NCBI GenBank assembly: GCA_945931475.1
Contig: CAMEPD010000018.1
Coordinates: 1-35,700, forward strand
Source of the DNA: an uncultured Muribaculaceae bacterium
Lineage (GTDB): Bacteria; Bacteroidota; Bacteroidia; Bacteroidales; Muribaculaceae
Length of the DNA stretch: 35,700 bases
Direction of reading: 5' to 3'
In this document: positions 1 through 6,990 of the stretch, piece after piece
Layout: every line of letters begins with the position of its first letter
Numbering within the stretch: position 1 is the first letter of the stretch
Program-made: the position numbers and the translations under genes
Notes under the pieces: model-generated
What the model was told of the DNA's origin: nothing
Databases searched by the model: none
Seen by the model: only the letters and a program-made list of their open reading frames with translations

Positions 1-94
1 AGCCCGCTATGCTCCCTTTTGATTTAATGTGATTTATCTCAAAAACCGACCACCGTAACGTTAACATTTATTTTTTAACAGCCTCTTAGTGGAG
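1..94 (-). other. Flank downstream of xseA; possible start of an off-window ORF
   Basis: No xseB (the small subunit of exonuclease VII, often next to xseA) can be recognised here. On the minus strand an ATG at 67-65 opens a frame that stays open to the window edge for 22 codons (starting MLTLRWSVFE). I do not recognise it and it may be chance. The stretch is AT-rich compared with the neighbouring genes. Confidence 0.2.
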
Positions 95-1387
95 TTAAAG
101 GGCTGTGGAGGTAATGGTGCCGGTGGCGAGGGTTGTCTCGAGGGTGTCACCGGCGGTGATTTCGGCGGCCGACTTTACGGCGTGGCCGTTGATGCGGGTT
201 ATGGAGTAGCCTCGCAGGAGTGTTGCCTGCGGCGATAGGGTGTCGAGCAGGCGCTGATCGTTGTCGAGATCGGCGCGGCGCCGCTGTATGATGTTCGCGG
301 CTGCTGCGGCGATAGCCTCCCCCTTCATGGCGAGGCGCTCAAGCTGCGGGTGGATGAGGCGTCCCGAAACGCCGGAGAGAAGGCTTACGGCGTTGGTAAG
401 ACGCGATTTGGCGCGTTCGAAGGCTCCCGCTGCAGCCACAGGGAGGAGTCCCCGTGCCTGGGCGAGCTGTTCACGGTCGCCGGTAAGGCGATCGGTGACG
501 CTCTGCAGGATGCGCTGCCCTAAGGTGATGAACTGTGTGAGGACAACGTCGCCGCGGCTGATGAGCCATTCGGCCACGGCTGTAGGGGTTTTCAGGCGCG
601 TATTTGCCACCCAGTCGAGCACGGTGACATCGCGTTCGTGGCCGATGCCGATGGCTATGGGGAGCGGGAACTGCGCCACGGCTGCCGCCAGGTCGTAATC
701 TTCGTATGCCTGGAGGTCGGAGGTGGCGCCACCACCGCGGATTATCACCACGCCGTCCCAATCGGCGACTTCGCTACTGATTCTGTCGAGGGCCGCGATA
801 ATCGACTGCGGGGCCGACGCGCCCTGCATTGTTGCCGGGAAGAGCTTGGTGGTGAAGCGGATACGGTTGACCGAGCTGTACAGTTGGTTGATGAAGTCGC
901 CGTATCCGGCGGCTCCGGGGGCCGAAATTACGGCGATGCGCTGCGGCACGAGCGTCCACTCGAGGCTGCGGTTGAGTTCGAGTATTCCGTCGGCCTTGAG
1001 GCGACGCAGAATCTCGGCACGTCGGCGCAGCAGGTCACCCATGGTGTATTCGGGGTTCACATGACTGATTACCAGTGAGATACCATAAACCGGATGGTAC
1101 GATACCGAAGCGAGCACCATCACCTTCAGGCCCGACGCAAACTGCTGACCGGTAGCGGCATAGAACTGCGGCGCAATCCAGCGGTAGTTGTTGGCCCAGA
1201 TACAGCCGCGCACGCGGGCCACCTGACGCCCGACGTCGTCCTTCTGCAGCAGTTCCATGTAGCAGTGGCCGCCGCGCACCTGCACGTCCTGAAGCTCGGC
1301 AACAACCCATTTGTTCTGAGTTTCGGGGCGCTGCACCAGGTTTTTCACCGTGTTAAGCAACTGCTCGAGCGTGAGAGCCTGTTCCAT
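95..1387 (-). CDS. xseA: Exodeoxyribonuclease VII large subunit
   Basis: Large, catalytic subunit of exonuclease VII, which with XseB degrades single-stranded DNA from both ends to short acid-soluble pieces in the cytoplasm. The protein has 430 residues, slightly shorter than the usual 450 or so. An N-terminal OB-fold-like DNA-binding region (about 1-115) precedes the conserved catalytic domain, with RGGGATSDL at 217-225, GIGHERD at 247-253 and KTPTAVAE at 266-273, then a helical, coiled-coil-prone C-terminal part. It starts 4 bases after the stop of the DUF3256 gene, so the two are probably co-transcribed from the promoter at 2165-2172. No xseB is visible downstream inside the window. Confidence 0.95.
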   Translation of the reverse strand: MEQALTLEQLLNTVKNLVQRPETQNKWVVAELQDVQVRGGHCYMELLQKDDVGRQVARVRGCIWANNYRWIAPQFYAATGQQFASGLKVMVLASVSYHPVYGISLVISHVNPEYTMGDLLRRRAEILRRLKADGILELNRSLEWTLVPQRIAVISAPGAAGYGDFINQLYSSVNRIRFTTKLFPATMQGASAPQSIIAALDRISSEVADWDGVVIIRGGGATSDLQAYEDYDLAAAVAQFPLPIAIGIGHERDVTVLDWVANTRLKTPTAVAEWLISRGDVVLTQFITLGQRILQSVTDRLTGDREQLAQARGLLPVAAAGAFERAKSRLTNAVSLLSGVSGRLIHPQLERLAMKGEAIAAAAANIIQRRRADLDNDQRLLDTLSPQATLLRGYSITRINGHAVKSAAEITAGDTLETTLATGTITSTAL

Positions 1388-1391
1388 AGCG

Positions 1392-2159
1392 TTACTTCTT
1401 GAGTTTGAAACCCTTTCCGGTCAATTGGTATGTGAGCGAGCCCCGCAACGACGAGCCTACCAGGTCGGTTACCTCTTCGGGGAGATAGCTGCCGAGGTTG
1501 TTGCTGAGAATCAGTTCGCCGGTCGACGGCTTGTAAATCATTTTTGCGAGCATTATGGGCACGGCGTTCTCCAGGTCGGATTTCCGCTTTTTAGCCTCGG
1601 GGAGTATCCAGTCGCTTAGCGTGGGTACCATGAAGTAGCCCTTGCGCGAGGGGGTCCAGTCGAGGTTGTAGAATTTCACCGTAGAGTCCTCCTGGGGCGT
1701 TTTCACCGTGTTGATAACCATGACGTCGCGTTCACCTTTGCCGTTGTTGATGATGCTGATGGTGCGTTCGCCCACGGCCGAGGTGGTGAAGGTAATCTGA
1801 TCGTCGCTGAGCGAAGTGATGCGCACATCCTTGCCGAAAACGTTCTTCGAGGGGTGGTCCATGCCGGCCTTGAAGTAGTCGAGCATATCGAGGCGAGTTA
1901 TCTCGTCGATGGTGGGGACAATCTCGACAGGGGCAATCATGAATAGGTATTCGGCTGTGACAGAATCGGGGTCGAACGCCACGGAGTCGACTGCCTCTAT
2001 CCCGTCAAAGAGGGGGGGGGCTGCGAGGGCTGCGACAGTGTCAAGCTCAAGCGCCGCAGGGTCGGGAGACGAAGCACCGGCGGTGTTCGTCGGCATCAGG
2101 CCTAAGAACGCCGCGATGCCGAGCAGCGCCACGGCGAATATTTTGCTGTTGATTTTCAT
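1392..2159 (-). CDS. Secreted DUF3256 family protein
   Basis: A 255-residue exported protein of the Bacteroidales DUF3256 family; the function of the family is not established. Residues 1-29 form a typical signal peptide (short basic start, hydrophobic core, small residues ending TAGA). A low-complexity Ala/Pro/Asp linker (about 30-75) follows, then the conserved domain, recognisable from ITRLDMLDYFKAGM and the later FYNLDWTPSRKGYFMVP. No lipobox cysteine is present, so it is probably periplasmic. The coding strand carries nine consecutive C bases just after the signal peptide (2012-2020), a possible slippage site. It is the first gene of a two-gene unit with xseA and has a promoter-like element directly before its ATG. 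Confidence 0.85.
   Translation of the reverse strand: MKINSKIFAVALLGIAAFLGLMPTNTAGASSPDPAALELDTVAALAAPPLFDGIEAVDSVAFDPDSVTAEYLFMIAPVEIVPTIDEITRLDMLDYFKAGMDHPSKNVFGKDVRITSLSDDQITFTTSAVGERTISIINNGKGERDVMVINTVKTPQEDSTVKFYNLDWTPSRKGYFMVPTLSDWILPEAKKRKSDLENAVPIMLAKMIYKPSTGELILSNNLGSYLPEEVTDLVGSSLRGSLTYQLTGKGFKLKK
2012..2020 (-). repeat. C9 homopolymer tract inside the DUF3256 gene
   Basis: Nine consecutive G on the plus strand, read as C9 (Ala-Pro-Pro) in the coding frame just past the signal peptide. Tracts of this length can slip during replication; a one-base change would truncate the protein soon after export. Confidence 0.9.
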
Positions 2160-2164
2160 TGTTA

Positions 2165-2172
2165 CAAAAGTA
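2165..2172 (-). promoter_or_regulatory. -7 element of the DUF3256-xseA promoter
   Basis: Minus-strand TACTTTTG matches the Bacteroides -7 consensus TAnnTTTG. It ends only 5 bases before the ATG, so the mRNA would be leaderless or nearly so. No TTTG lies at the expected -33 position; a small palindrome is there instead. Confidence 0.5.
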
Positions 2173-2192
2173 GCGAATAAAATTGAAACCGC

Positions 2193-2206
2193 TCGCTCCC
2201 GAGCGA
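2193..2206. terminator. Short palindrome after the RNA helicase gene
   Basis: TCGCTC-CC-GAGCGA forms a 6-bp stem with a 2-base loop, 6 bases past the helicase stop codon. On the minus strand it is followed by a moderately T-rich run rather than a clean U tract, so it is a weak terminator candidate. It also overlaps the -33 position of the next promoter. Confidence 0.3.
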
Positions 2207-2212
2207 AAAATT

Positions 2213-3952
2213 TCAGCGACGGCGCGCGGTACCTTTGCCCTTGCGGGCGCCGAACGGACGTGGTTCGTCGGCTGTTTCGCGCGAGCGGCGAGTGGCGGCG
2301 TGGGCATAGTCCTTGTCGGCTTCGGCAATCTCGGAGTAGATGCGCTTGCCCACGAAGTCGGCGCCCTTCAGCGCAGTCACCACGCGGCGCGCGTCAGCCT
2401 TGCGGACATCAAACAGCGAGTACGACGGCATCAGATCGATGCGCCCCACGTCGACGCGTTTGCCGGCGACGTTACGGTTAAGCAGGTCGATGAGGTTGCC
2501 GGCATAGAACCCGTCGCGCTTGCCCAGGTTCACGTATATGCGTTCCATCCCCTTGGAGGCGGTGCGGCGGTCCTTGTCGTCGGAACCGCGGTCGAATTTC
2601 TCCTTCTTCTCCTTGCGGGGTTTCTCGTCGATGAAGTCGATTTTCGGGGCGTCCTTGTAGTATTCGAGCAGACGGTTGAACTCGAGCGAGAGCACACGCT
2701 TGATGAGGTCTTCCGACGACAGCCAGCCGAGTTTCTTGATTACGCCGGGCACGTATTTGGCCATCTGCTCCTCGTCGACCTGCGCGCGCTCGATGCGGTC
2801 GGCCAGGTGGTAGAGCTGTTTCTCGATGATATGCTCGGGCGTGGGCACTTCGCGGCGCTCGAATTTCTTGCCGATAATGCGTTCAATCTCACGCAGTTTC
2901 CCTTTCTCGCGCGAGTGGATGATGGCCACCGATACGCCGCTCTTGCCGGCGCGGCCCGTACGGCCCGACCGGTGGGTGTATACGGCCGTGTCCTCGGGTA
3001 GTCCGTAGTTGATGACGTGGGTGAGGTTGTCGACGTCGAGCCCGCGGGCCGCCACGTCGGTAGCCACGAGTATGCGCGTCACGCGGTCGCGGAATTTCTT
3101 CATCACGATGTCGCGCTGCTGCTGCGAGAGATCGCCGTGAAGGGCCTCGGCGTTGTACCCGTCGCGGATGAGGTTTTCGGCAATCTCCTGGGTGTCACGG
3201 CGTGTGCGGCAGAAGACTATGGCGTAGATGTCGGACGAATTGTCGACCACTCGTTTCAGGGCCAGGTACTTGTCGCGCGCGTTCACCATATAATATATGT
3301 GTTTCACGTTTTCGGCGCCCTCGTTGCGGCTACCCACCACAATCTCCACGGGGTCGTTCATATAGCGCTTGGCGATTTTCTCGATTTCGGCCGGCATAGT
3401 GGCCGAGAACATCAGCATCTTGCGCTCGGCGGGGACATGGTCGAGAATCTCGTTGATAGAGTCGAGGAATCCCATGTTGAGCATCTCGTCGGCCTCGTCG
3501 AGAATCACCGTGTGCACGTCGCCCAGGCGCACCACGCCGCGGTTGATAAGGTCGATGAGACGCCCCGGAGTGGCCACGATAATCTGCACGCCCTCACGCA
3601 GGGCGCGTATCTGGCTCTCAATCGACGAGCCGCCGTAGACCGGCAGCACGCGCAGGTCGGGGATATATTTCGAGAAATCGGCCAGGTCGGAGGCTATCTG
3701 AAGGCAAAGTTCGCGCGTGGGGGCCAGTATGAGGGCCTGCGGCACGTTGCGCGACACGTCGGTGCGCTGAATCACCGGCAGCCCGAAAGCCGCCGTTTTG
3801 CCCGTGCCGGTCTGGGCCAATACCACCACATCACCCTCATTTTCAAGCAGATGTGGTATGACTTTCTCCTGAACGGGCATAGGGTTTTCAAAGCCCATAT
3901 CTTCGATGGCGTGGCGCAGAGGCTCGTTCACGCCTAATTCTTCAAATGTCAT
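2213..3952 (-). CDS. DEAD-box ATP-dependent RNA helicase with DbpA-type RNA-binding domain
   Basis: ATP-dependent RNA helicase of the DeaD/DbpA group, expected to act in ribosome assembly or RNA turnover in the cytoplasm. From the chosen start (579 residues): Q-motif region 1-35, Walker A AQTGTGKT 46-53, PTREL 79-82, ATPGR about 127-131, DEAD 152-155, SAT 183-185, ATDVAARGLD 298-307 and HRSGRTGRAG 328-337. The C-terminal part holds a DbpA-like RRM (from ERIYVNLGKRDG onwards), which in DbpA recognises rRNA, then a basic tail. An upstream in-frame ATG at 3976 would add eight residues; I prefer 3952 because homologues begin at the Q motif with TFEELG. A promoter-like box at 4042-4049 gives a leader of roughly 85 bases. 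A function in cold or ribosome stress is family knowledge, not seen here. Confidence 0.93.
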   Translation of the reverse strand: MTFEELGVNEPLRHAIEDMGFENPMPVQEKVIPHLLENEGDVVVLAQTGTGKTAAFGLPVIQRTDVSRNVPQALILAPTRELCLQIASDLADFSKYIPDLRVLPVYGGSSIESQIRALREGVQIIVATPGRLIDLINRGVVRLGDVHTVILDEADEMLNMGFLDSINEILDHVPAERKMLMFSATMPAEIEKIAKRYMNDPVEIVVGSRNEGAENVKHIYYMVNARDKYLALKRVVDNSSDIYAIVFCRTRRDTQEIAENLIRDGYNAEALHGDLSQQQRDIVMKKFRDRVTRILVATDVAARGLDVDNLTHVINYGLPEDTAVYTHRSGRTGRAGKSGVSVAIIHSREKGKLREIERIIGKKFERREVPTPEHIIEKQLYHLADRIERAQVDEEQMAKYVPGVIKKLGWLSSEDLIKRVLSLEFNRLLEYYKDAPKIDFIDEKPRKEKKEKFDRGSDDKDRRTASKGMERIYVNLGKRDGFYAGNLIDLLNRNVAGKRVDVGRIDLMPSYSLFDVRKADARRVVTALKGADFVGKRIYSEIAEADKDYAHAATRRSRETADEPRPFGARKGKGTARRR

Positions 3953-4041
3953 ATATGTAATTTTATAAAATATCAAACAGTCGGCATTTCATTGCCGCTT
4001 ACATATTAACTAACAGATGATGCAAATTGATTTCAACGATA

Positions 4042-4049
4042 CAAAGGTA
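4042..4049 (-). promoter_or_regulatory. -7 element for the RNA helicase gene
   Basis: Minus-strand TACCTTTG is an exact TAnnTTTG match in an AT-rich divergent intergenic region. The expected -33 site reads ACTG, a partial match only. Confidence 0.55.
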
Positions 4050-4082
4050 AAATTAAAATATCAATAAATCAGTGCAATTTCG

Positions 4083-4090
4083 TAACTTTG
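4083..4090 (+). promoter_or_regulatory. -7 element for the HAD phosphatase-kinase pair
   Basis: TAACTTTG matches TAnnTTTG exactly and lies 4 bases before the ATG at 4095, which predicts a leaderless message. There is no recognisable -33 TTTG at the usual distance. It is divergent from the helicase promoter 33 bases away. Confidence 0.5.
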
Positions 4091-4094
4091 TGGC

Positions 4095-4949
4095 ATGCGA
4101 ACCGACACACTCTACATAACCGACCTCGACGGCACCCTGCTCGACGACACATCGCACGTGCCGCCGCAGGCCGTGAGGATGCTCAGCGGGCTGATTCACG
4201 ACGGGGCCATGTTCACTGTAGCCACGGCGCGCACACCGGCTACCGTGCAGGGGCTGCTCAAAGGGGTTCCGGCCGCCCACTTCACCACCCCCGCCGGTGA
4301 GCAACTGCGCGTCCCCTGGATAGTGATGACCGGCTCGGCGCTTTGGGACAACGAGAAGGGCGAGTACACCGAAATCGCCCTGATACCCGAGGCGGACGCC
4401 ATGGCCATCCGTGCGGCTTTCGAGCGCTCAGGGCTGCGGCCGTTCACCTATTGTCTGTCGGGCAATTCGTTCCTCAACGTATATCACCCGCAGGCGATGT
4501 CGGCCTACGAGAATTCGTTCTATCAGGATCGCCGACGTCTGCAGCTCAAGCGTTTCCACCTCGACCAGCAGCCCTCCGACATGGCTCATGTGGTGCTGTT
4601 CTTCGCCATCGGCCCCGAGGAGATTATCGAGGCCACCGACCGCGAGCTCAAGAGTGCCACCCGGTGCGCCGTCGCGTGGTACCGCGATGCGGTGCGCCCG
4701 GCCACGGGACTGATTGACCTGTACGCCCCCGGGGTGTCGAAAGCCTCAGCCTTACGGAAGATGAAGGAGCGCACCGGCGCCCGGCGTGTGGTGGTATTCG
4801 GCGACAACCTCAATGACCTGCCGATGCTCCGCGAGGCCGATGTGGCCGTGGCCGTCGGCAACGCCCTGCCCGAAGTGAAGGCGCAGGCCGACGTGGTTAT
4901 CGGCCGCAACACCGAAATCGCTGTACCGAAGTTTATTTTAAACGATTGA
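4095..4949 (+). CDS. Cof-type HAD-superfamily phosphatase
   Basis: A 284-residue haloacid-dehalogenase phosphatase of the Cof/YbiV subfamily; enzymes of this type hydrolyse small phosphorylated metabolites such as sugar phosphates or flavin nucleotides. Motif I DLDGTLLDD lies near residues 10-18 and supplies the nucleophile and acid/base aspartates. Motif II (TVATART) follows, then a large C2-type cap. The C-terminal core has motif IV GDNLNDLPML, which binds Mg, and the AVGNALPEVKAQADVV block typical of Cof proteins. The start is fixed by the nearness of motif I. It ends 3 bases before the histidine kinase gene, so the two are surely co-transcribed. The substrate cannot be predicted from sequence. 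Confidence 0.9.
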   Translation: MRTDTLYITDLDGTLLDDTSHVPPQAVRMLSGLIHDGAMFTVATARTPATVQGLLKGVPAAHFTTPAGEQLRVPWIVMTGSALWDNEKGEYTEIALIPEADAMAIRAAFERSGLRPFTYCLSGNSFLNVYHPQAMSAYENSFYQDRRRLQLKRFHLDQQPSDMAHVVLFFAIGPEEIIEATDRELKSATRCAVAWYRDAVRPATGLIDLYAPGVSKASALRKMKERTGARRVVVFGDNLNDLPMLREADVAVAVGNALPEVKAQADVVIGRNTEIAVPKFILND

Positions 4950-4952
4950 CCC

Positions 4953-6158
4953 ATGAATATTTACGACTTGCGCAGATTCGGAGTGGCACTCTTCCTGTTG
5001 GTGACGCTCGTACTGGTGGGAATGTTCCTGTACATCTCCAACAACCTGGTGCACGACCTGGCGCGTCAGGAGCGCGAGCGTATGCAGATATGGGCTGACG
5101 CCACCAAACAGATTGCCGACATCGGGGCCAATCCCGAGGCGGCACAATCGCCTGACAATCTGGAGTTTTTGCTCAACATCATCGAACAGAACCACACCAT
5201 CCCGGTGCTACTCACCGACAACGACGGCAACATCCTCGACCACCGCAATTTCGACCTTCCCGAGCCGGTCGATTCCCTCAACCCCTACGAGCTGTCGCCT
5301 GAGAATGAACACTTTCTGCGTGAACGGCTCGCTTCGCTGGAGAAGCGAGCCAATGTGATACACATTATCATATCGCCCGAGAATATGCAGCACCTCTACT
5401 ACGACGACTCGAAGCTGCTGAAGAAATTGAGCTGGTACCCGTACGTGCAAATCGTTATCATGCTGGCATTTATCCTTGTGGTGTACTTCGCGGTAAACTC
5501 CACGCGGCGAGCCGAGCAGAACAAGGTGTGGGTAGGTCTGTCGAAAGAGACAGCTCACCAGTTGGGAACCCCCATCAGTTCGCTGATGGCGTGGATGCAG
5601 CTGCTGCCCGAGTTGGGGGTCGACCGCGACACGGTCGAGGAGATGAACAAGGATGTCACGCGCCTGTCGACCATCGCCTCGCGCTTCTCGAAAATCGGCT
5701 CACGGCCGCAGATGGAGAGCGAGGATTTCAATTCGCTGGTATTCCACGCCACATCGTATATGCGCACTCGCATCTCGTCGCGTATCTCATTGGAGGTCAA
5801 CCTGTGCGACGAACCGCTGCCGGTGCGCGCCTCGGCTCCGCTGATGGAGTGGGTGATGGAAAATCTTATCAAGAACGCCGTCGATGCCATGGAGGGCTCG
5901 GGGAGCATCACAGTTACAACATCGCTGGTGAACGGCATGGCCGAACTGTCTGTGACCGATACCGGCAAGGGCATCCCGCGCAAGAACCACAAGACCGTAT
6001 TCAACCCAGGCTATACTACCAAGAAACGCGGCTGGGGCCTGGGACTGGCATTAGCAAAACGAATTATCGAGCAGTATCACTGCGGACGCATCTTCGTGGC
6101 CTGGTCGGAGCTCGGCAAAGGCACCACCTTCAAGGTGGAGCTCCCCTGCACGGCATAG
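4953..6158 (+). CDS. Membrane sensor histidine kinase (orphan)
   Basis: A 401-residue inner-membrane sensor kinase. Transmembrane segment 1 spans about 9-29 and segment 2 about 163-182, enclosing a periplasmic sensor region of about 130 residues that I cannot assign to a named fold. The cytoplasmic part has an H-box around KETAHQLGTPISS with His202 as the likely phosphorylation site. The ATPase domain has an N-box (ENLIKNAVDAM), G1 (DTGKGIP) and G2 (GWGLGLALAKRII), and ends in the usual GTTFKVELP strand. No HAMP domain is evident; a short basic linker joins TM2 to the H-box. No response regulator is next to it; its only partner is the HAD phosphatase gene 3 bases upstream. The signal and cognate regulator are unknown. 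Confidence 0.92.
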   Translation: MNIYDLRRFGVALFLLVTLVLVGMFLYISNNLVHDLARQERERMQIWADATKQIADIGANPEAAQSPDNLEFLLNIIEQNHTIPVLLTDNDGNILDHRNFDLPEPVDSLNPYELSPENEHFLRERLASLEKRANVIHIIISPENMQHLYYDDSKLLKKLSWYPYVQIVIMLAFILVVYFAVNSTRRAEQNKVWVGLSKETAHQLGTPISSLMAWMQLLPELGVDRDTVEEMNKDVTRLSTIASRFSKIGSRPQMESEDFNSLVFHATSYMRTRISSRISLEVNLCDEPLPVRASAPLMEWVMENLIKNAVDAMEGSGSITVTTSLVNGMAELSVTDTGKGIPRKNHKTVFNPGYTTKKRGWGLGLALAKRIIEQYHCGRIFVAWSELGKGTTFKVELPCTA

Positions 6159-6219
6159 CATCCGAAACATACACTGTAACCCCGCGAGTTCGGGTACAAG
6201 AGATTCCCCAAAAGCAAAA

Positions 6220-6250
6220 AGGCGATGTGCCGAATTTTGACACATCGCCT
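6220..6250 (-). terminator. Hairpin with minus-strand U tract
   Basis: A 10-bp arm AGGCGATGTG pairs with CACATCGCCT at 6241-6250. The minus strand continues with five T, GC and four T, the layout of an intrinsic terminator for a transcript coming from the right. On the plus strand, 62 bases past the kinase stop, no U tract follows. Its core 6221-6249 resembles the hairpin at 32731-32759. Confidence 0.55.
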
Positions 6251-6534
6251 GGAGAAAGATAAATTGAAGTATTGCACTGTTTTCTCACGAAAACATCTTC
6301 CTCAGTTCACATCATCAATTTCAAATTTGCCATAAAATAATGATAGAAAGCATTATTCAAACAGTGGGAAATCATCGCGACTTGCCGTAGAAATTGAATA
6401 AGTTGCTGAACTCGTCAGCAGTTGATTTAGGAAACAATAATCTTCTCAGCGTTGTTGTCGTGTTCGCCGCGAGCGGCGTGTCAGGCTTATGAGAAAGACG
6501 CGATACTTTCAGGTTATCTTCCGTGGATATGGTT

Positions 6535-6631
6535 AGTTTCCGTCTGCTGAAAGAGAAAGAGGGGGAGAGAGGGAAGGATTGAGAGGAGTGGAGAGATAGG
6601 GGACAGAGAGGGATAAGCAGCAGCGGAAACT
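6535..6631. repeat. Inverted repeat enclosing a polypurine tract
   Basis: Left arm 6535-6549 (AGTTTCCG-T-CTGCTG) pairs with right arm 6618-6631 (CAGCAGCGGAAACT): 14 base pairs with one bulged T. The 68-base interval 6550-6617 is almost entirely A and G on the plus strand, with only a few T and one C. Such asymmetry can form triplex DNA or, as RNA, a long unpaired purine loop. Confidence 0.75.
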
Positions 6632-6781
6632 GTTGTTTATGTCGAAGATAAAAGTGTTCGTCGGGGAGTTTTAGTTGTCGTAGAGGGATATCCGCCCGAG
6701 GCGGACTTGGGAGCGTTTCAGGCGGCTCGCGCCATGCAAAGATAATGATTGAGATACGATTGGTCGGTTATTCTTTGAGGA

Positions 6782-6813
6782 GGCGGCCCGCTGTGACGGG
6801 TTCCGCTTTTTTT
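6782..6813 (+). terminator. Intrinsic terminator, plus strand
   Basis: GCGG and CCCG on the left pair with CGGG and CCGC on the right (two-base bulge TT), loop CTGTGA, followed at once by seven T (6807-6813). It works only in the plus direction. It would end either the HAD-kinase message, giving a 3' UTR of about 650 bases, or a separate plus-strand RNA. Confidence 0.65.
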
Positions 6814-6820
6814 GACACTG

Positions 6821-6851
6821 CAAAATTACAAACGATATTTTAAATACGAAA
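6821..6851 (-). promoter_or_regulatory. Possible minus-strand promoter in the intergenic region
   Basis: Minus-strand TAATTTTG at 6828-6821 fits TAnnTTTG, with TTTC at 6851-6848 (19-base spacing) near the -33 consensus. It could drive an RNA ending at the hairpin 6220-6250, about 600 bases. A second box, TATCTTTG at 6744-6737, lacks a -33 match. Confidence 0.35.
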
Positions 6852-6948
6852 GCGAATGCGCTGCGAATTGTGCGGAATTAATAATTTTATATATCTGTTA
6901 AGTTAAAGTCGTAAACTCTTAACGCAAATTAAGTTAAAACCATGCAAT

Positions 6949-6980
6949 TTTGGCTGTCTTGCCGGAATTTTGTAACTTTA
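6949..6980 (+). promoter_or_regulatory. Promoter of the menA operon
   Basis: TTTG at 6949-6952, exactly 20 bases, then TAACTTTA at 6973-6980, one base from TAnnTTTG. The ATG of menA is 10 bases further, so the leader is only a few bases long. Confidence 0.7.
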
Positions 6981-6990
6981 CATTTCGAAT

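Larger units (their letters stand above)
6159..6990. other. Gene-poor, structured 832-base intergenic region
   Basis: No convincing protein gene. In order it holds: a hairpin (6220-6250) with a T run only on the minus strand; a GC-rich hairpin at 6465-6478; a long stem (6535-6549 with 6618-6631) around a purine-only-like loop; a TCCGCC-CGA-GGCGGA hairpin at 6691-6705; a plus-strand terminator at 6782-6813; possible minus-strand promoters at 6737-6744 and 6821-6851; and the menA promoter. A minus-strand frame without stops runs from 6767 to 6372 (131 codons) but has no ATG. See the findings. Confidence 0.6.

Noticed and set aside
3017..3937. 306-residue plus-strand frame opposite the RNA helicase gene
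   Set aside because: Antisense shadow; the composition is rich in His, Val and Ala as expected from a reversed GC-rich gene, and no domain is recognisable.
6051..6277. Minus-strand frames of 64-66 residues at the end of the kinase gene
   Set aside because: They overlap the kinase 3' end and the terminator hairpin in antisense and have no supporting motif.
6308..6376. 22-codon minus-strand frame (MISHCLNNAF and on)
   Set aside because: Short, AT-rich, no conserved feature and no start signal; it probably is chance in a non-coding region.
6519..6529. Second DnaA box (CGTGGATAT)
   Set aside because: Two mismatches from the consensus and no other support.
6730..6744. TATCTTTG box followed by ATGGCGCGAGCCGCCTGA (five codons) on the minus strand
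   Set aside because: The box lacks a -33 partner and a five-codon frame cannot be supported as a gene; it is kept only as a possible start site for an RNA.
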